The notes: generated by a model from the sequence alone, not told the origin. A stretch of DNA of 64,000 nucleotides from Haloplasmataceae bacterium (GCA_029240795.1 JARDZP010000001.1:1-64000), one strand, 5' to 3'; positions 35,084 through 45,573 are shown, counted from the stretch's first letter. Numbers and translations are program-made.

Positions 35084-36026
35084 ATGAAAATACTTCCTTT
35101 CTTATAACTAAGAAAATGATAAATAATAAAATCATATTTGTGATAAAGAATAAAATCGAAATAGCCGATGATAATCCATAATAACGTAAGTTGTCGCGTG
35201 AATATTCGATAAATTGCATGACTGGTGAATCAATAAATGAGTCAACAATTGTATAAATGATTACTGTCAAGAATAAAGGTGATACAAGAGGAAAAGTAAT
35301 TTTCCAAAATGTTTCATATTTGGTCGCTCCTTCAATCTCAGCTGCTTCATATAGATGATTTGGAATAGCTTGAATTGCGGATAAAAAGATTAAGATTTGG
35401 ACACCTGATAAATTAACGATTGTTAAAATTCGGGCAATTGATGCCAATAGGAAGGTGATAAAGGATTGTCCAATACCAACTTCGATTAAATAATTTTCAA
35501 ACTGTATATTATCTAAAAAGCTCCCGTTACTTGAAGAAGAGAATACCATTGAGAATGATCCTTTCAAAACGATTTCAATAATGTTGGAATTTAAGATAAC
35601 TGGAATAAAAAACATCATTCTGACTAATGGTCTTCCTCGAAAATTAGAATTAAGCATGGTTGCAATCAGTAAACTAAAGATTAAGATAATAGGAAGGTTA
35701 ATCAATAAGATTTGAAGAGACTCCCACATTACCCGAATAAAGGTTTTATCAAAATAAACTAATTCATTAAATATATATTTATAATTACCTAATCCCAGAA
35801 ACTGAATTTCGAGTTTCCCTCCGAGAGGTCTTACACTGTTTAAACTATACCAAACAGTCGTGAAAAACGGATAAATAAAGAACATAACAAGGCCAATAAT
35901 CCAGGGTAATAAGAAGATAATGCCAAGAATCTTTGTCTTCGTTTTAAATGGAACTTGTCTTTTGAAGTTCTTTGAGGATTTTGCGTTTTCATTAATGTGC
36001 TTCAATTTATTAAATATACTTTTCAT
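35067..36026 (-). CDS. Sugar ABC transporter permease, MalF-type (pair A)
   Basis: A 319-residue permease with six membrane helices. The EAA loop is LYEAAEIEGATKYETFWKIT (near residue 230) followed by FPLVSPLFLTVI. It starts at the ATG 36026 after AGGTGGTGGTAGAA; an in-frame GTG lies four codons earlier. It is coupled upstream to the DUF5696 gene (12 bases) and downstream to its partner permease by overlap. Confidence 0.92.
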   Translation of the reverse strand: MKSIFNKLKHINENAKSSKNFKRQVPFKTKTKILGIIFLLPWIIGLVMFFIYPFFTTVWYSLNSVRPLGGKLEIQFLGLGNYKYIFNELVYFDKTFIRVMWESLQILLINLPIILIFSLLIATMLNSNFRGRPLVRMMFFIPVILNSNIIEIVLKGSFSMVFSSSSNGSFLDNIQFENYLIEVGIGQSFITFLLASIARILTIVNLSGVQILIFLSAIQAIPNHLYEAAEIEGATKYETFWKITFPLVSPLFLTVIIYTIVDSFIDSPVMQFIEYSRDNLRYYGLSSAISILFFITNMILLFIIFLVIRKEVFSYDDKN

Positions 36027-36038
36027 TTCTACCACCAC

Positions 36039-38570
36039 CTAGACCTTTAAATAGCTGTTAGCTAATACATTAAGCTCACCGATGACAAAATCAGTATTAC
36101 CATAATTGATGTATATTTCGGTTCCGTTATTATATTTCACTCTTCTTACAGCTCTGCTTATTAATTCATGTTCAATTAATGTAGCTTCAAAGATTTCTAA
36201 ATTCTCTAATTCTTGATATAAACTAACCGCATCATCGTACCAATTAGTGTATTTAGTTGAATAATATTGATTATGCTCAGTTGTCATTAGATTGTAAGTA
36301 TCATTATAACTCCAGGTAAAATTTAGATTTGCGGCTGTTTCAATAGCTTTTAATTTATACCAGTTTAAATCATGTTTATCATCTAAATTAATGGCTCCGC
36401 CAGAATAATTAATACTGCCGGTAATAGCCAATTGATAAAATGGTACATCACCATCTAAAATACCATAAAGTGAACTCTCTAACGGTAAATCCATAATCGT
36501 TTCAACAAATAAAGTACTATATATATTTGGATTAAGTGCCATCAAATTAAAATTATCACTGAGATATTGGAAGTTATCCAAAATGATATCTTTGGTTTGA
36601 CTCTTATAATAAAAGGCGTTTTCATCATAGTGGCCTGATAAAATTGAGCCAAAATCAGAAAGAGAAATGTTTTTCACTCCATATTTATTTAAGTCTTTAC
36701 TCATACTTTTAATATTTTTTTCTATTGAAAGCGGATTTACGACCCAATAAGGACTTCTGGTAGTATCCGGTAAAAGCGTAGAAGGATTAAAAGGATAATG
36801 CGTTGCTACCTCACCGGACATTAATCTTGTGGCTAAATTGCTTTGGTTAAAATTTTTGAGACCATAAACCTGAAGAAAATCAGTTTCGAAGAACAAGTTT
36901 ATATCATTATCTTCAGTATACTTGGTTAATTCTTGTATACCTTTTTTTCCTCCAATGGATTTTTCAATGTAAACTGAGTTAGGAAAATCTGGTTCTAATC
37001 CACCATTCATCCAGCCACGGTAAGAAACATCAATATTGGTAATTCCGTCTGATAGTAATTGTTCTAATATCTGTTTTACCTGGCTTGTTGTTGTTAATGA
37101 TTTTACATTTGTATACGGAACACCCAAAAAATGTTCTGTATCACTATATCCTCCAAGGAATGTTAAGTTCATTCTTAATCCTGTGTTATCAATATCATTC
37201 ATTCCCTTTTCAACCAAATATTCCTGATATAAATTGGCCATACCGACATAATCTTTTTGGATTGGGAATTGATACTCAATTGAGTAATCATTGGTAGTGA
37301 GGTCAATACTCCACATATTGATTCTTTCACCAATTCCGAGTAAAGGCAATTTGTCTTTCTCACGGAAATAAAATCTCGGATAGACTTTATTATATGAATC
37401 ATATTTTTCACTGATATCAGCAACGATTGATGTCATCGCATCGCCTTCAGTGATAATTGCTAAGTATGCATCATCATTTTTCTTCATTCCATAAATCGGC
37501 ATTAATGCGTTATGGGTTTCTTCAGGTGCAAAATAAACGGCTTTACCATAATCTTTTCCATATAATGCTTTTTCATATTGTGGTGCATAGGTTTTACCGT
37601 TATTAAAATTCATGATCGCTCCGGAACCGTCCGGAACTACGATATATCCATTGTCATTTACACTTCCTGCCCCAAAATATGGGAGAAAATCAATGTGAGA
37701 AATGAGATAGTTCTTCTTTTCATACAATGATTCATTAATGATTGTTGCTTTAAAACCTTTATCTGTAAGTGTATAGCGTACCGCTACTTCAAAATACGGT
37801 TTACCATTATCATCATTTACACCTTGTTGTTCATTATCAAAATTTAAATCTTCTATAGAGTAGTCCGTTTTTTCATAAAAGATTTCATAGAGCATATCAA
37901 CCATGTTTTGTGATAAGTTTTCTGGATTTTTTAAGACATAAATACCATGTTCATCATTGTACATATAATTATTTTCAATGAGTCTCTTATCTCTTCCTGC
38001 TTTAATATCTCCAGCTTCAGCTTTTTCATCTAATACATTAAGTACCAGCTCATCTAATCTTTCGATACTTAATCGTAGAGGTAAATCATATACGGAATAA
38101 CTGGTATCATAGATGATATATAAGACCTCGACACCATTTTCAATATACCGTAAATAGTAATTTTTTTCTTCGATACTGAATTCATAGTTTACCATTGACT
38201 TTGGTTCTTCAAGCTTATTATAGTACCAAATTTTCATCGTGCTTTGTTGCAACTTTTTCGTACTCAAATCAATATTGGTAAAATTATCTTCCTCTCTGAC
38301 ATTTGAATACCAAGCTTGACCTGTTGCTTCATTTTTAATAGTAATATGGGATGTTGTTTCATCGATATATAAACTCAAACCTGTCTCATTGTTTTCTATT
38401 ACTAGTTTATTAAGATTAGTTAAATCTCCTTTTGAAACAAGTTCATAGCCGGATTTGTCATATGGTTTGCGCGGTGAGCGTAAATCGTCTTTATACTCAG
38501 TCGTAACCAAAAAATAAATGGCTATTATCAATAAACATAAACTGATTAATTTAAATATAAATACTTTCAT
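36039..38570 (-). CDS. DUF5696-type membrane-anchored surface protein
   Basis: An 843-residue protein with an N-terminal signal-anchor (residues 4-23) and a large extracellular part. It begins with beta-strand-rich sequence (LSLYIDETTSHITIKNEATG, QAWYSN) and has a central barrel-like region with YIVVPDGSGAIMNFNNGKTY, LTFLGGYSDTEHFLGVPYTN, NIDVSYRGWMNGGLEPDFPN, and ISLSDFGSILSGHYD. This pattern fits DUF5696 proteins, which occur with sugar ABC transporters; the middle resembles a glycosidase-like TIM barrel. Its role may be extracellular glycan capture or cleavage. Ribosome site TTAGGTGATAGT. Confidence 0.75.
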   Translation of the reverse strand: MKVFIFKLISLCLLIIAIYFLVTTEYKDDLRSPRKPYDKSGYELVSKGDLTNLNKLVIENNETGLSLYIDETTSHITIKNEATGQAWYSNVREEDNFTNIDLSTKKLQQSTMKIWYYNKLEEPKSMVNYEFSIEEKNYYLRYIENGVEVLYIIYDTSYSVYDLPLRLSIERLDELVLNVLDEKAEAGDIKAGRDKRLIENNYMYNDEHGIYVLKNPENLSQNMVDMLYEIFYEKTDYSIEDLNFDNEQQGVNDDNGKPYFEVAVRYTLTDKGFKATIINESLYEKKNYLISHIDFLPYFGAGSVNDNGYIVVPDGSGAIMNFNNGKTYAPQYEKALYGKDYGKAVYFAPEETHNALMPIYGMKKNDDAYLAIITEGDAMTSIVADISEKYDSYNKVYPRFYFREKDKLPLLGIGERINMWSIDLTTNDYSIEYQFPIQKDYVGMANLYQEYLVEKGMNDIDNTGLRMNLTFLGGYSDTEHFLGVPYTNVKSLTTTSQVKQILEQLLSDGITNIDVSYRGWMNGGLEPDFPNSVYIEKSIGGKKGIQELTKYTEDNDINLFFETDFLQVYGLKNFNQSNLATRLMSGEVATHYPFNPSTLLPDTTRSPYWVVNPLSIEKNIKSMSKDLNKYGVKNISLSDFGSILSGHYDENAFYYKSQTKDIILDNFQYLSDNFNLMALNPNIYSTLFVETIMDLPLESSLYGILDGDVPFYQLAITGSINYSGGAINLDDKHDLNWYKLKAIETAANLNFTWSYNDTYNLMTTEHNQYYSTKYTNWYDDAVSLYQELENLEIFEATLIEHELISRAVRRVKYNNGTEIYINYGNTDFVIGELNVLANSYLKV

Positions 38571-38578
38571 ACTATCAC

Positions 38579-39226
38579 CTAATACCTTTTAACTAATTCT
38601 TTTAGTATGGCATAGATAAAAGTATAAAATTGCCTTACTAAAGTAAACACAAGTAGCATAATAAAGAGAATAATCCCGATAGCAACAACAGTCATTATTG
38701 TCGTTACTATTACCTTAAAAGGGGAATATTCATGGATACTGATCATTCCCAAAAACATCAGATAAACAATACCCAAAATCCCTAAATAATTAAACAGGTT
38801 TAATAATACCATTTCATCTATCGTTAGATAATTACTGCCAATAAGCACAATAATTGATACGATGATATAAGGAAATAAAGAATAACAGACCATCTTAAAT
38901 ATATCTTTAATTTTACCTTTTCCATCAAATAATGTTGTTACATTCCAGTTTGCGATGGAAAATAAAATAACGGGAAATACCACAAACGAAGTTAATTTAA
39001 TACTGTTTAAATCCTTGGGATTATAGGGATTCATAATAAATCCTAATGATGTAAATTTTAGTATTTGAATTATAGACATAAGAGCAAGAAAAATTAATGC
39101 AACATATGTCTTACCCTTATTCCCAAATTTAAAATCTTCATACCCTTTAAAAGGATGCGAAATCATATACACAGGAAACTTAATTACATCTTCATAAAAA
39201 AGCTTTAATAATTTAATTTTTTTCAT
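38579..39226 (-). CDS. Yip1-family membrane protein
   Basis: A 215-residue protein with five hydrophobic helices (roughly 38-60, 75-95, 108-128, 135-160, 170-200), of the Yip1 superfamily; the start region KFPVYMISHPFKGYEDFKFG is typical (Pxxx-F..I). Start is taken at 39226 (AAGGA nine bases upstream); an ATG at 39235 is also possible and overlaps the NHL gene. Yip1 proteins are often found beside DUF5696 and sugar permeases in Bacillota. The function is unknown, perhaps assembly of the uptake complex. Confidence 0.75.
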   Translation of the reverse strand: MKKIKLLKLFYEDVIKFPVYMISHPFKGYEDFKFGNKGKTYVALIFLALMSIIQILKFTSLGFIMNPYNPKDLNSIKLTSFVVFPVILFSIANWNVTTLFDGKGKIKDIFKMVCYSLFPYIIVSIIVLIGSNYLTIDEMVLLNLFNYLGILGIVYLMFLGMISIHEYSPFKVIVTTIMTVVAIGIILFIMLLVFTLVRQFYTFIYAILKELVKRY

Positions 39227-39227
39227 G

Positions 39228-40700
39228 CTATTCATTCCTTCCTGTTTCTTTCGCTTGTATAATATTTTCCTTGATAGAACTATAGAGTAACAATCCTACA
39301 GAACTAAAAAATAACAAGACTATAATCGGAAAATACTTCTTTAATTCTACATTACGATATTCTTTATAAGCTAAGGAATAGTTGCTTTTATCGTATGCTA
39401 GTTTAAAATTCTCCATGGCTTTTTCGTATTCTCCGTTGATGTATTGTGTTCTACCGATGGCGCGATAAGCCAGATAATAACTGCTGTAATATTTGAGTGT
39501 CTCTTCCCATGTTTCGGTCGAGGTTTCATAATCACCTTCAAAATATAATCGCGTCGCTTCATTCACTAATTTGCCAAATTTCGTTGGTTCAAAGATGGAA
39601 ATCGTATTATTGATTGAATCCATGACGAGGAGATTATCCCCGACATATTGCATTGATGTTGCATTATTAAATGTTCCAACTTGTTTACCGTTACCACCGA
39701 AAATATATAGTAAATTTCCATCAAAATCATAGGTAAAGATTCGACCACGTTTCGCATCAATAACCGAATAAATCCCATAATCATTGGCCGCGATATCAAC
39801 AAGTAAAGAAGGTCCGGTCGGAACATCGCTGCTTTCCCACCAAGTATAAGATACTTCACCCTTCGGCACGAAATAACCTGTTCTTGATAAGACATCGATA
39901 CCTTTGGTATTGATGCGTTTAATCATATCATCACCAGTACCGTCACTGGATTGTGATACGGTATACAGGAACCCATCACTATCAACATGAAAGTTCATAA
40001 ATGATGTTGGTAAGTATAAATTAATCTTATTTCTTTGCTCCTTGGACATAAACATCATCCAGAAGCGGTCAATTAAACTGATAGCTACTTTATTTGTGCC
40101 CACAAATCGACTGAATGTACCATCTGGATCGAGTTCCAGAATACCTTCATATACACCTGTAGCAATGACATACATTTTACCTGAATCGTCAACTACGATT
40201 TTCTCCGGTTTATAGACAACGGCATTTTCACCTTGGAAGATTAATTCATCCGGGGTTTTAAATTCTTTATACAAGCCGTTTTCTCTAATTTTGAGGATGC
40301 GGCTATTGCCTGTATCGGCTACATAAATATATGTAATCACATTACCTGAGTCATCTATTTCATCAGTAACATAAATCCCCTTCGGTCCAACCATTTTGAT
40401 ATGGTCAAAATTAACATCTTGAGGATATTGTTTAATTAATTGATAATCCTTATCTAAAACTAATATCTTATTTAATTTTCCATCCAACAAATAGATTTTC
40501 TCATTGTGAACATACATGTCTGTTAATTCACCAATTTTGGCATCTATTTCCGGAGGGGTAATTGTTTTAACATGTTGATAAGGGTCAATGGAATCAATAA
40601 TGGTTCCCCAATATGAGTAATAATACCCTGCTTTAGTAACTGTTAAACTACTAAACAATACAACAATAAATAAAATTATAAATATAATACTCTTCTTCAT
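39228..40700 (-). CDS. NHL-repeat protein with TPR and membrane anchor
   Basis: About 490 residues. A signal peptide or anchor at the N-terminus is followed by NHL-type beta-propeller repeats (GELTDMYVHNEKIYLLDGKL, NKILVLD, YIYVADTGNSRILKI, KIVVDDSGKMYVIA, VDSDGFLYTVSQSSD). Two TPR-like helical pairs follow (YFEGDYETSTETWEETLKYY, YINGEYEKAMENFKLAYDKS), then a membrane helix at about 463-480 and a short basic tail. It is probably an extracytoplasmic scaffold held in the membrane. ATG 40700 follows TAGGTGATGAGT; GTG and ATG codons up to 40709 are alternatives. Confidence 0.78.
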   Translation of the reverse strand: MKKSIIFIILFIVVLFSSLTVTKAGYYYSYWGTIIDSIDPYQHVKTITPPEIDAKIGELTDMYVHNEKIYLLDGKLNKILVLDKDYQLIKQYPQDVNFDHIKMVGPKGIYVTDEIDDSGNVITYIYVADTGNSRILKIRENGLYKEFKTPDELIFQGENAVVYKPEKIVVDDSGKMYVIATGVYEGILELDPDGTFSRFVGTNKVAISLIDRFWMMFMSKEQRNKINLYLPTSFMNFHVDSDGFLYTVSQSSDGTGDDMIKRINTKGIDVLSRTGYFVPKGEVSYTWWESSDVPTGPSLLVDIAANDYGIYSVIDAKRGRIFTYDFDGNLLYIFGGNGKQVGTFNNATSMQYVGDNLLVMDSINNTISIFEPTKFGKLVNEATRLYFEGDYETSTETWEETLKYYSSYYLAYRAIGRTQYINGEYEKAMENFKLAYDKSNYSLAYKEYRNVELKKYFPIIVLLFFSSVGLLLYSSIKENIIQAKETGRNE

Positions 40701-40709
40701 ACTCATCAC

Positions 40710-41621
40710 CTACTTAATACCTGAATGTGACATTGTATCGATAATTTTACTTTGTGACAGAATAAAAATTGTTATAGGTACAATTAACATGACTACCGAC
40801 ACAGCTGCTGCTGTTCCTGCCCGTGCGATTCCGCCGCTGACGATTTGCCCCAGAGCATAACTCAAAGTTTTTAATTGCTCGGAGAAGATATAACCACCAC
40901 CATTAGTTGACCACAAAGATTGGAATAACAAAATAATAAGCGTTAGCCAAGCCGGTTTTGCGAGAGGCATAACGACCGACCAGAAGATTTTAAAATCGTT
41001 AGCCCCGTCAATTTTGGCTGCTTCCAACAAACTATCAGGAATCGTTTCCATGAATTGTTTCATTAGATATAAACCTAATGGAAAGGCAAATGCCGGTATG
41101 ATAACAGCAAAAAGGGTATCAACAAGACCTATCCAACTCATGATCATAAATACCGGTGTACTTGTCACCGCACCACTAAACATTAAGGAATAAATGATTA
41201 AGGTAAAAATAAAAGTTTTTCCTGGAAATTGGTGCTTAGCTAGGGGAAACGCACACATTGACGCGATAATGACATGACCTACTGTACCTACTAGAGTAAT
41301 AAATACGGTGTTAAAAATGTATCGCGACATAGGAACCCAGGTTGTACCCATTAAGATTAATAAATCACTAAAGTTTTTAAAGGTCGGGTCCGATGGAAAT
41401 AATCTTGGCGGGAAAATAAATAATTCATGAAGCGGTTTAAAGGCATTTGCAATGATAAATATCAACGGGTAGGCACTAAAAACACTGAATATCAACAAGA
41501 AAAGCAAGATGACAATATTACCAGCTGTTGAACGATTTAACCGTTTTTTCTTTTTAATTTTTCTTTTAAATATTAAATTTTCTATTGACATTAATTTCTT
41601 TAATTTTTCTATCTTATCCAT
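40710..41621 (-). CDS. Sugar ABC transporter permease, MalG-type (pair B)
   Basis: A 303-residue permease with six membrane helices and the EAA loop LLEAAKIDGANDFKIFWSVV (near residue 200) then MPLAKPAWLTLII. The C-terminus SHSGIK is the usual short tail of this family. It lies one base after its partner gene and one base before the NHL gene. Together with the 41.6-42.5 kb permease it makes the second importer of the cluster. Confidence 0.94.
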   Translation of the reverse strand: MDKIEKLKKLMSIENLIFKRKIKKKKRLNRSTAGNIVILLFLLIFSVFSAYPLIFIIANAFKPLHELFIFPPRLFPSDPTFKNFSDLLILMGTTWVPMSRYIFNTVFITLVGTVGHVIIASMCAFPLAKHQFPGKTFIFTLIIYSLMFSGAVTSTPVFMIMSWIGLVDTLFAVIIPAFAFPLGLYLMKQFMETIPDSLLEAAKIDGANDFKIFWSVVMPLAKPAWLTLIILLFQSLWSTNGGGYIFSEQLKTLSYALGQIVSGGIARAGTAAAVSVVMLIVPITIFILSQSKIIDTMSHSGIK

Positions 41622-41622
41622 C

Positions 41623-42549
41623 TTATGAACCTACTCTTCTTAAGAATTTTTGTACAACGATGTTAGATGATAACATAATCATAAATAATATTGAAGCGAT
41701 CGCTGAAGCGTACCCCATCTCAAATCGCATTCCGCCATAATCGAGTAAGTGTAAAACAATCGTTTGACCAGCATAATCGATCGATGGGTAGCCGGCAATT
41801 TCAGATGATACTGAAGCAATCCCAAACGATGATGTTATTTGCATAACCGCACCAAACATAAGTTGTGGTCGCATTTGTGGTAATGTAATATACCACAATT
41901 CTTGCCATCTGTTTCTAATTCCATCGATTGCCCCGGCTTCATATAACTGATGATCCATATTTTGAAGTCCAGCAATAAAAGCTAAAAAGGCTACACCTAA
42001 ACTCAACCAAAATTGCACGATGATAATAATCCAGATTACATATCGCGGATCTTGGAGCCAGGTGATCGGTTCGGTAATTAAACCATTCTTTAATAAGGTG
42101 GAATTGGCATATCCATACATATCACTGGAGAAAATCAACTTCCACAATAAATATGCATTTCCAGAAATCGATGGGGCATAAAAAACCAAAGTCATAAACC
42201 ATTTCCATCTTCTAGGCAATTCGTTAATTAACCAGGCAATCACAAACGCTATGATAAATGATATTGGTCCAGTAATAATTGCGAGAATTAAAGTATTTTT
42301 TATCGCAATAATAAATACTTCATCGTCTAAAAACAAACGCACATAATTATCAAAACCGACAAATCTAGGTAATTCTAATAGATTAAAATTAGTAAAACTA
42401 AACAGAATTGACATGATAACAGAAATCACTGTAAATATTCCAAAGATAAGTAAGTAGGGAGCCATTAAATAATATGAATAACGATTTTTATAAACATTTT
42501 TTCGTAACTTTTTGAATCTTGATTCTTTTTCGATAATATTACTATTCAT
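41623..42549 (-). CDS. Sugar ABC transporter permease, MalF-type (pair B)
   Basis: A 308-residue permease with six membrane helices. The EAA loop is LYEAGAIDGIRNRWQELWYI (near residue 202) followed by LPQMRPQLMFG; the glycine after EA is a modest departure from EAA. It follows the 993-residue binding protein gene at 17 bases, which suggests that protein is its partner. Ribosome site AAAGGGAGAATAATCGG. Confidence 0.93.
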   Translation of the reverse strand: MNSNIIEKESRFKKLRKNVYKNRYSYYLMAPYLLIFGIFTVISVIMSILFSFTNFNLLELPRFVGFDNYVRLFLDDEVFIIAIKNTLILAIITGPISFIIAFVIAWLINELPRRWKWFMTLVFYAPSISGNAYLLWKLIFSSDMYGYANSTLLKNGLITEPITWLQDPRYVIWIIIIVQFWLSLGVAFLAFIAGLQNMDHQLYEAGAIDGIRNRWQELWYITLPQMRPQLMFGAVMQITSSFGIASVSSEIAGYPSIDYAGQTIVLHLLDYGGMRFEMGYASAIASILFMIMLSSNIVVQKFLRRVGS

Positions 42550-42566
42550 CCGATTATTCTCCCTTT

Positions 42567-45548
42567 CTAATCTAAATTGAATTCATCGCGTTTACGTTGA
42601 ATTTCATTGTTGATTTTTCGATCATACATATATAACATATCGCGAGGATTTGATGAATTATTAAATGAGTCCCTAAACGCACTGTTAATATATCTACCAG
42701 TAATATAAGACCCAGGTACAACAGGAATTCCTACTGTATTATGAATTTCTTCTTTTAAGATTGTATGATATTTTTTTGGCCATGAAAGTTGGTCTAGTGC
42801 TTCCAAATTCGCTGTTGCGATTCTTCCTGCTTCACCGAATATTCCTTCCAATTCTCTTGAATATTTAACTTGAGTATCGGCAGATGACCACCACTTCAAA
42901 AATTCCCATGATGCCTCATGGTTGTTATTTCTCTTAAACATGATCGTTGAACTGGTAATTGAAGTAGTTACATTATTAATTAATGGTTCCTCCTTGCCTG
43001 TTTCCGGATTCGTGACATATATTGGATTACCATCATCGTCAAGCTGCGGTGTACCTGGTATCGGTACAAAGTCCCATTGACCTCTGATTTCTGGAGCAAA
43101 CACACTTAAGCTATTATATAAAGTGTAATAGTCAATACCTATAGGCATTTCCCCGCTTCTGAAGCGATTAACAAAATTTGCCTGGATTGAGAAGCTGTAC
43201 TTACTGAAGAAATTGGTGTAGTCAACGAAGGCATCCAGTGATTCCTCTGTCAGTAAGTCGGTTTTGGTACGGTCATCAGCGTACAATTTGCCGCCATATT
43301 GATTTAATAATGAATAAAAGATTGGATTTAATGCATTTAGATCCTCATATTGAGGAATATAAAATTCTAAATGATTTCTTTGCAGAATCGGAACAATATC
43401 AATTACTTCCTGCCATGTCTTAGGGGGTTCGATTCCTAATTCATTAAGAATATCCGTCCGATAATACATTACCATAAAGTTTTGACTGTCCGGCAAGCCA
43501 TAATAGCCTCCATCATGGTAGTATGGTGTCATTGCACTTTCAGTAAAACGACTTTTAACTTCTTCAAAATCTTCAAATTGACTAATATCATAAATAGCAT
43601 TACGCATTGCATATTCAACTGGTAAACTTTCACCAGTGAATAACGCTACATCAGGTCCGACTCCAGCTAATGTTGAAGGTAATAACACTCCCGCATTAAC
43701 GAGTTTAATATTAACTTTGACTTTAGCCTGGTGCGTGAATGACTCATCAATCAACTGTTTAATAATTGTAGCTTGATCACGACCGGTTGATTGTAACCAA
43801 ACTGTAATTTCTTCATACCCAGCTGTGACCTTGTCACCATCATCCATAAGTGAGTAATCAACAAAGAATGAAGCAAACAATGTCGTTAATTGGTACCATA
43901 ATTTTTCAAAGATATTCGATTTGGCCCGCTTTAATTCATATGAATCATCATGAATGACAAGAAAATCGATCATTAACGGTTGCTCTCTTGCTTCCATTGT
44001 CCATACACCTAAAGCAACGATATTATTTTTAAATGCATCGAGGTTGACTGGCACCTTGCGAATATCATTGACAAACATCTCTAATTGGATAACTGTCTTT
44101 TGTAGCACACTGATATTTGAACTGTATTCACCTGTTATTTCCACAATTTTATCAATTGCGAATTCTAAATTATCAGAACTATCTTGAAATTTTTGTTCCA
44201 GATTTTCAATCCTTTTTTCTAATTGATAGTCACGGTAAACATCTGGAGAAACACTGGTAAAGATGATAATTTCACGATACAAATCATTAAGTGTTTTTAT
44301 CTCTTGCTCAACTGTTTCTATGATTGATTCATATCTACCTAATGTATTCTTTAAAGTAATCTTTCTTGTACCTTCCTCTAAATAAAACAGAAAAGCACCA
44401 TTTTCATTACTTAAAGTTAGATTTTGCCAATCACTTTCATAGACAATCTCGATTTGTGCAGCTTCTTTAAACGGAATCTCACCGTCGATAAATAAACTAC
44501 GAGTCGAAAATGATCCTGATTTAAAGTTCTGTAGGACTTTCATTGAAAGCTGATATAAGCCTGTCTTGGGTACATCGACTTCCCATTCAATCCAATCTCC
44601 GACGATTCTCCAGTTATATCCGCCAATACTGTTAAGTCTTAATTGTGTTCGATGAAATGGTTCCGTTCTAACACTGGTTCTGTCGACTTGCGGATACAAA
44701 GTTGCCGATGATTGTAATGTTGAATCTTCGGCCTGAACTTTAACATATTCATTAACTACTTTTTGAGATTGATATTTAGCTAAATAATCTTCATATGTGA
44801 TTCGTTCTTCAAGCTTATTAACAATTATTTTATCAATTAATAACGGTTCACGAATACTGGTAAATGAAATGGTATTTTCACCTGCTAACAATTCAAAAAA
44901 GTATGGTTCAAAATACCCCTCTTCATTTTCAAGAACTTTCGTTTGCCAGAATGGTTTTTCATTTCTAGGCGGTCTCACATCATTTTTACCATTAATATGT
45001 TCAACCTTGCTATCATTACCCCATATCCGTTGGAAAGTGACATTGCGCATTTCTGTAAATGGCACTTCGCCATTAATCGCAATTTCCCGTTCCGGATCAG
45101 CACTGTTTCCTGGGTACGTAAAATAACGAATTTCAATATTATACGCACCGGCTTCCGGTACATTAAATTTCCAAGTTACCGTACCATCCGATGGAGTTAA
45201 TAAAGCTTCGCCTTCCAACCCTTCATAATTATTGAGAACTTCTATATCTAAATCATCATAAGGATTTTCAAGCGCCCCCAAATCATCATAACGAGGAATA
45301 CCGTCTGTCAATAATGCATAATTACTGGCATTTATGATAATTTCATGAACAGGAGTTTTTAAATTATTGTTTAATTTGTAAAAGTTATTGTTATTTAATA
45401 AATAATCAAGTTGCTGAATATGCGTTTTTACTTCTGAATCCTGTATCGTGTTAATATCCTGTGCGTAAGTATCCTTATCAGGCTTTAAATATACTACAAG
45501 TAAAGCCAATATTAGAAATATTGCTAAATATAAACATTTTTTTTGCAT
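42567..45548 (-). CDS. Giant solute-binding protein with CBM-like N-terminal region
   Basis: A 993-residue secreted protein from the ATG at 45548 (GGAGGTATGAAATT before it; the frame runs 20 codons further without a site). A hydrophobic signal-anchor (5-23) lacks a lipobox. The N-terminal half holds two jelly-roll-like modules: one with VTWKFNVPEAGAYNIEIRYF and AINGEVPF, the second with DWIEWEVDVPKTGLYQLSMK and LFIDGEIPF. The C-terminal 400 residues are a family-1 extracellular binding protein (GPDVALFTGESLPVEYAM, YYGLPDSQNFMVMYYRTD). Standard binding proteins are about 420-550 residues, so this is a fusion that may dock polysaccharide before import. Confidence 0.85.
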   Translation of the reverse strand: MQKKCLYLAIFLILALLVVYLKPDKDTYAQDINTIQDSEVKTHIQQLDYLLNNNNFYKLNNNLKTPVHEIIINASNYALLTDGIPRYDDLGALENPYDDLDIEVLNNYEGLEGEALLTPSDGTVTWKFNVPEAGAYNIEIRYFTYPGNSADPEREIAINGEVPFTEMRNVTFQRIWGNDSKVEHINGKNDVRPPRNEKPFWQTKVLENEEGYFEPYFFELLAGENTISFTSIREPLLIDKIIVNKLEERITYEDYLAKYQSQKVVNEYVKVQAEDSTLQSSATLYPQVDRTSVRTEPFHRTQLRLNSIGGYNWRIVGDWIEWEVDVPKTGLYQLSMKVLQNFKSGSFSTRSLFIDGEIPFKEAAQIEIVYESDWQNLTLSNENGAFLFYLEEGTRKITLKNTLGRYESIIETVEQEIKTLNDLYREIIIFTSVSPDVYRDYQLEKRIENLEQKFQDSSDNLEFAIDKIVEITGEYSSNISVLQKTVIQLEMFVNDIRKVPVNLDAFKNNIVALGVWTMEAREQPLMIDFLVIHDDSYELKRAKSNIFEKLWYQLTTLFASFFVDYSLMDDGDKVTAGYEEITVWLQSTGRDQATIIKQLIDESFTHQAKVKVNIKLVNAGVLLPSTLAGVGPDVALFTGESLPVEYAMRNAIYDISQFEDFEEVKSRFTESAMTPYYHDGGYYGLPDSQNFMVMYYRTDILNELGIEPPKTWQEVIDIVPILQRNHLEFYIPQYEDLNALNPIFYSLLNQYGGKLYADDRTKTDLLTEESLDAFVDYTNFFSKYSFSIQANFVNRFRSGEMPIGIDYYTLYNSLSVFAPEIRGQWDFVPIPGTPQLDDDGNPIYVTNPETGKEEPLINNVTTSITSSTIMFKRNNNHEASWEFLKWWSSADTQVKYSRELEGIFGEAGRIATANLEALDQLSWPKKYHTILKEEIHNTVGIPVVPGSYITGRYINSAFRDSFNNSSNPRDMLYMYDRKINNEIQRKRDEFNLD

Positions 45549-45573
45549 AATTTCATACCTCCACTTCACAATT

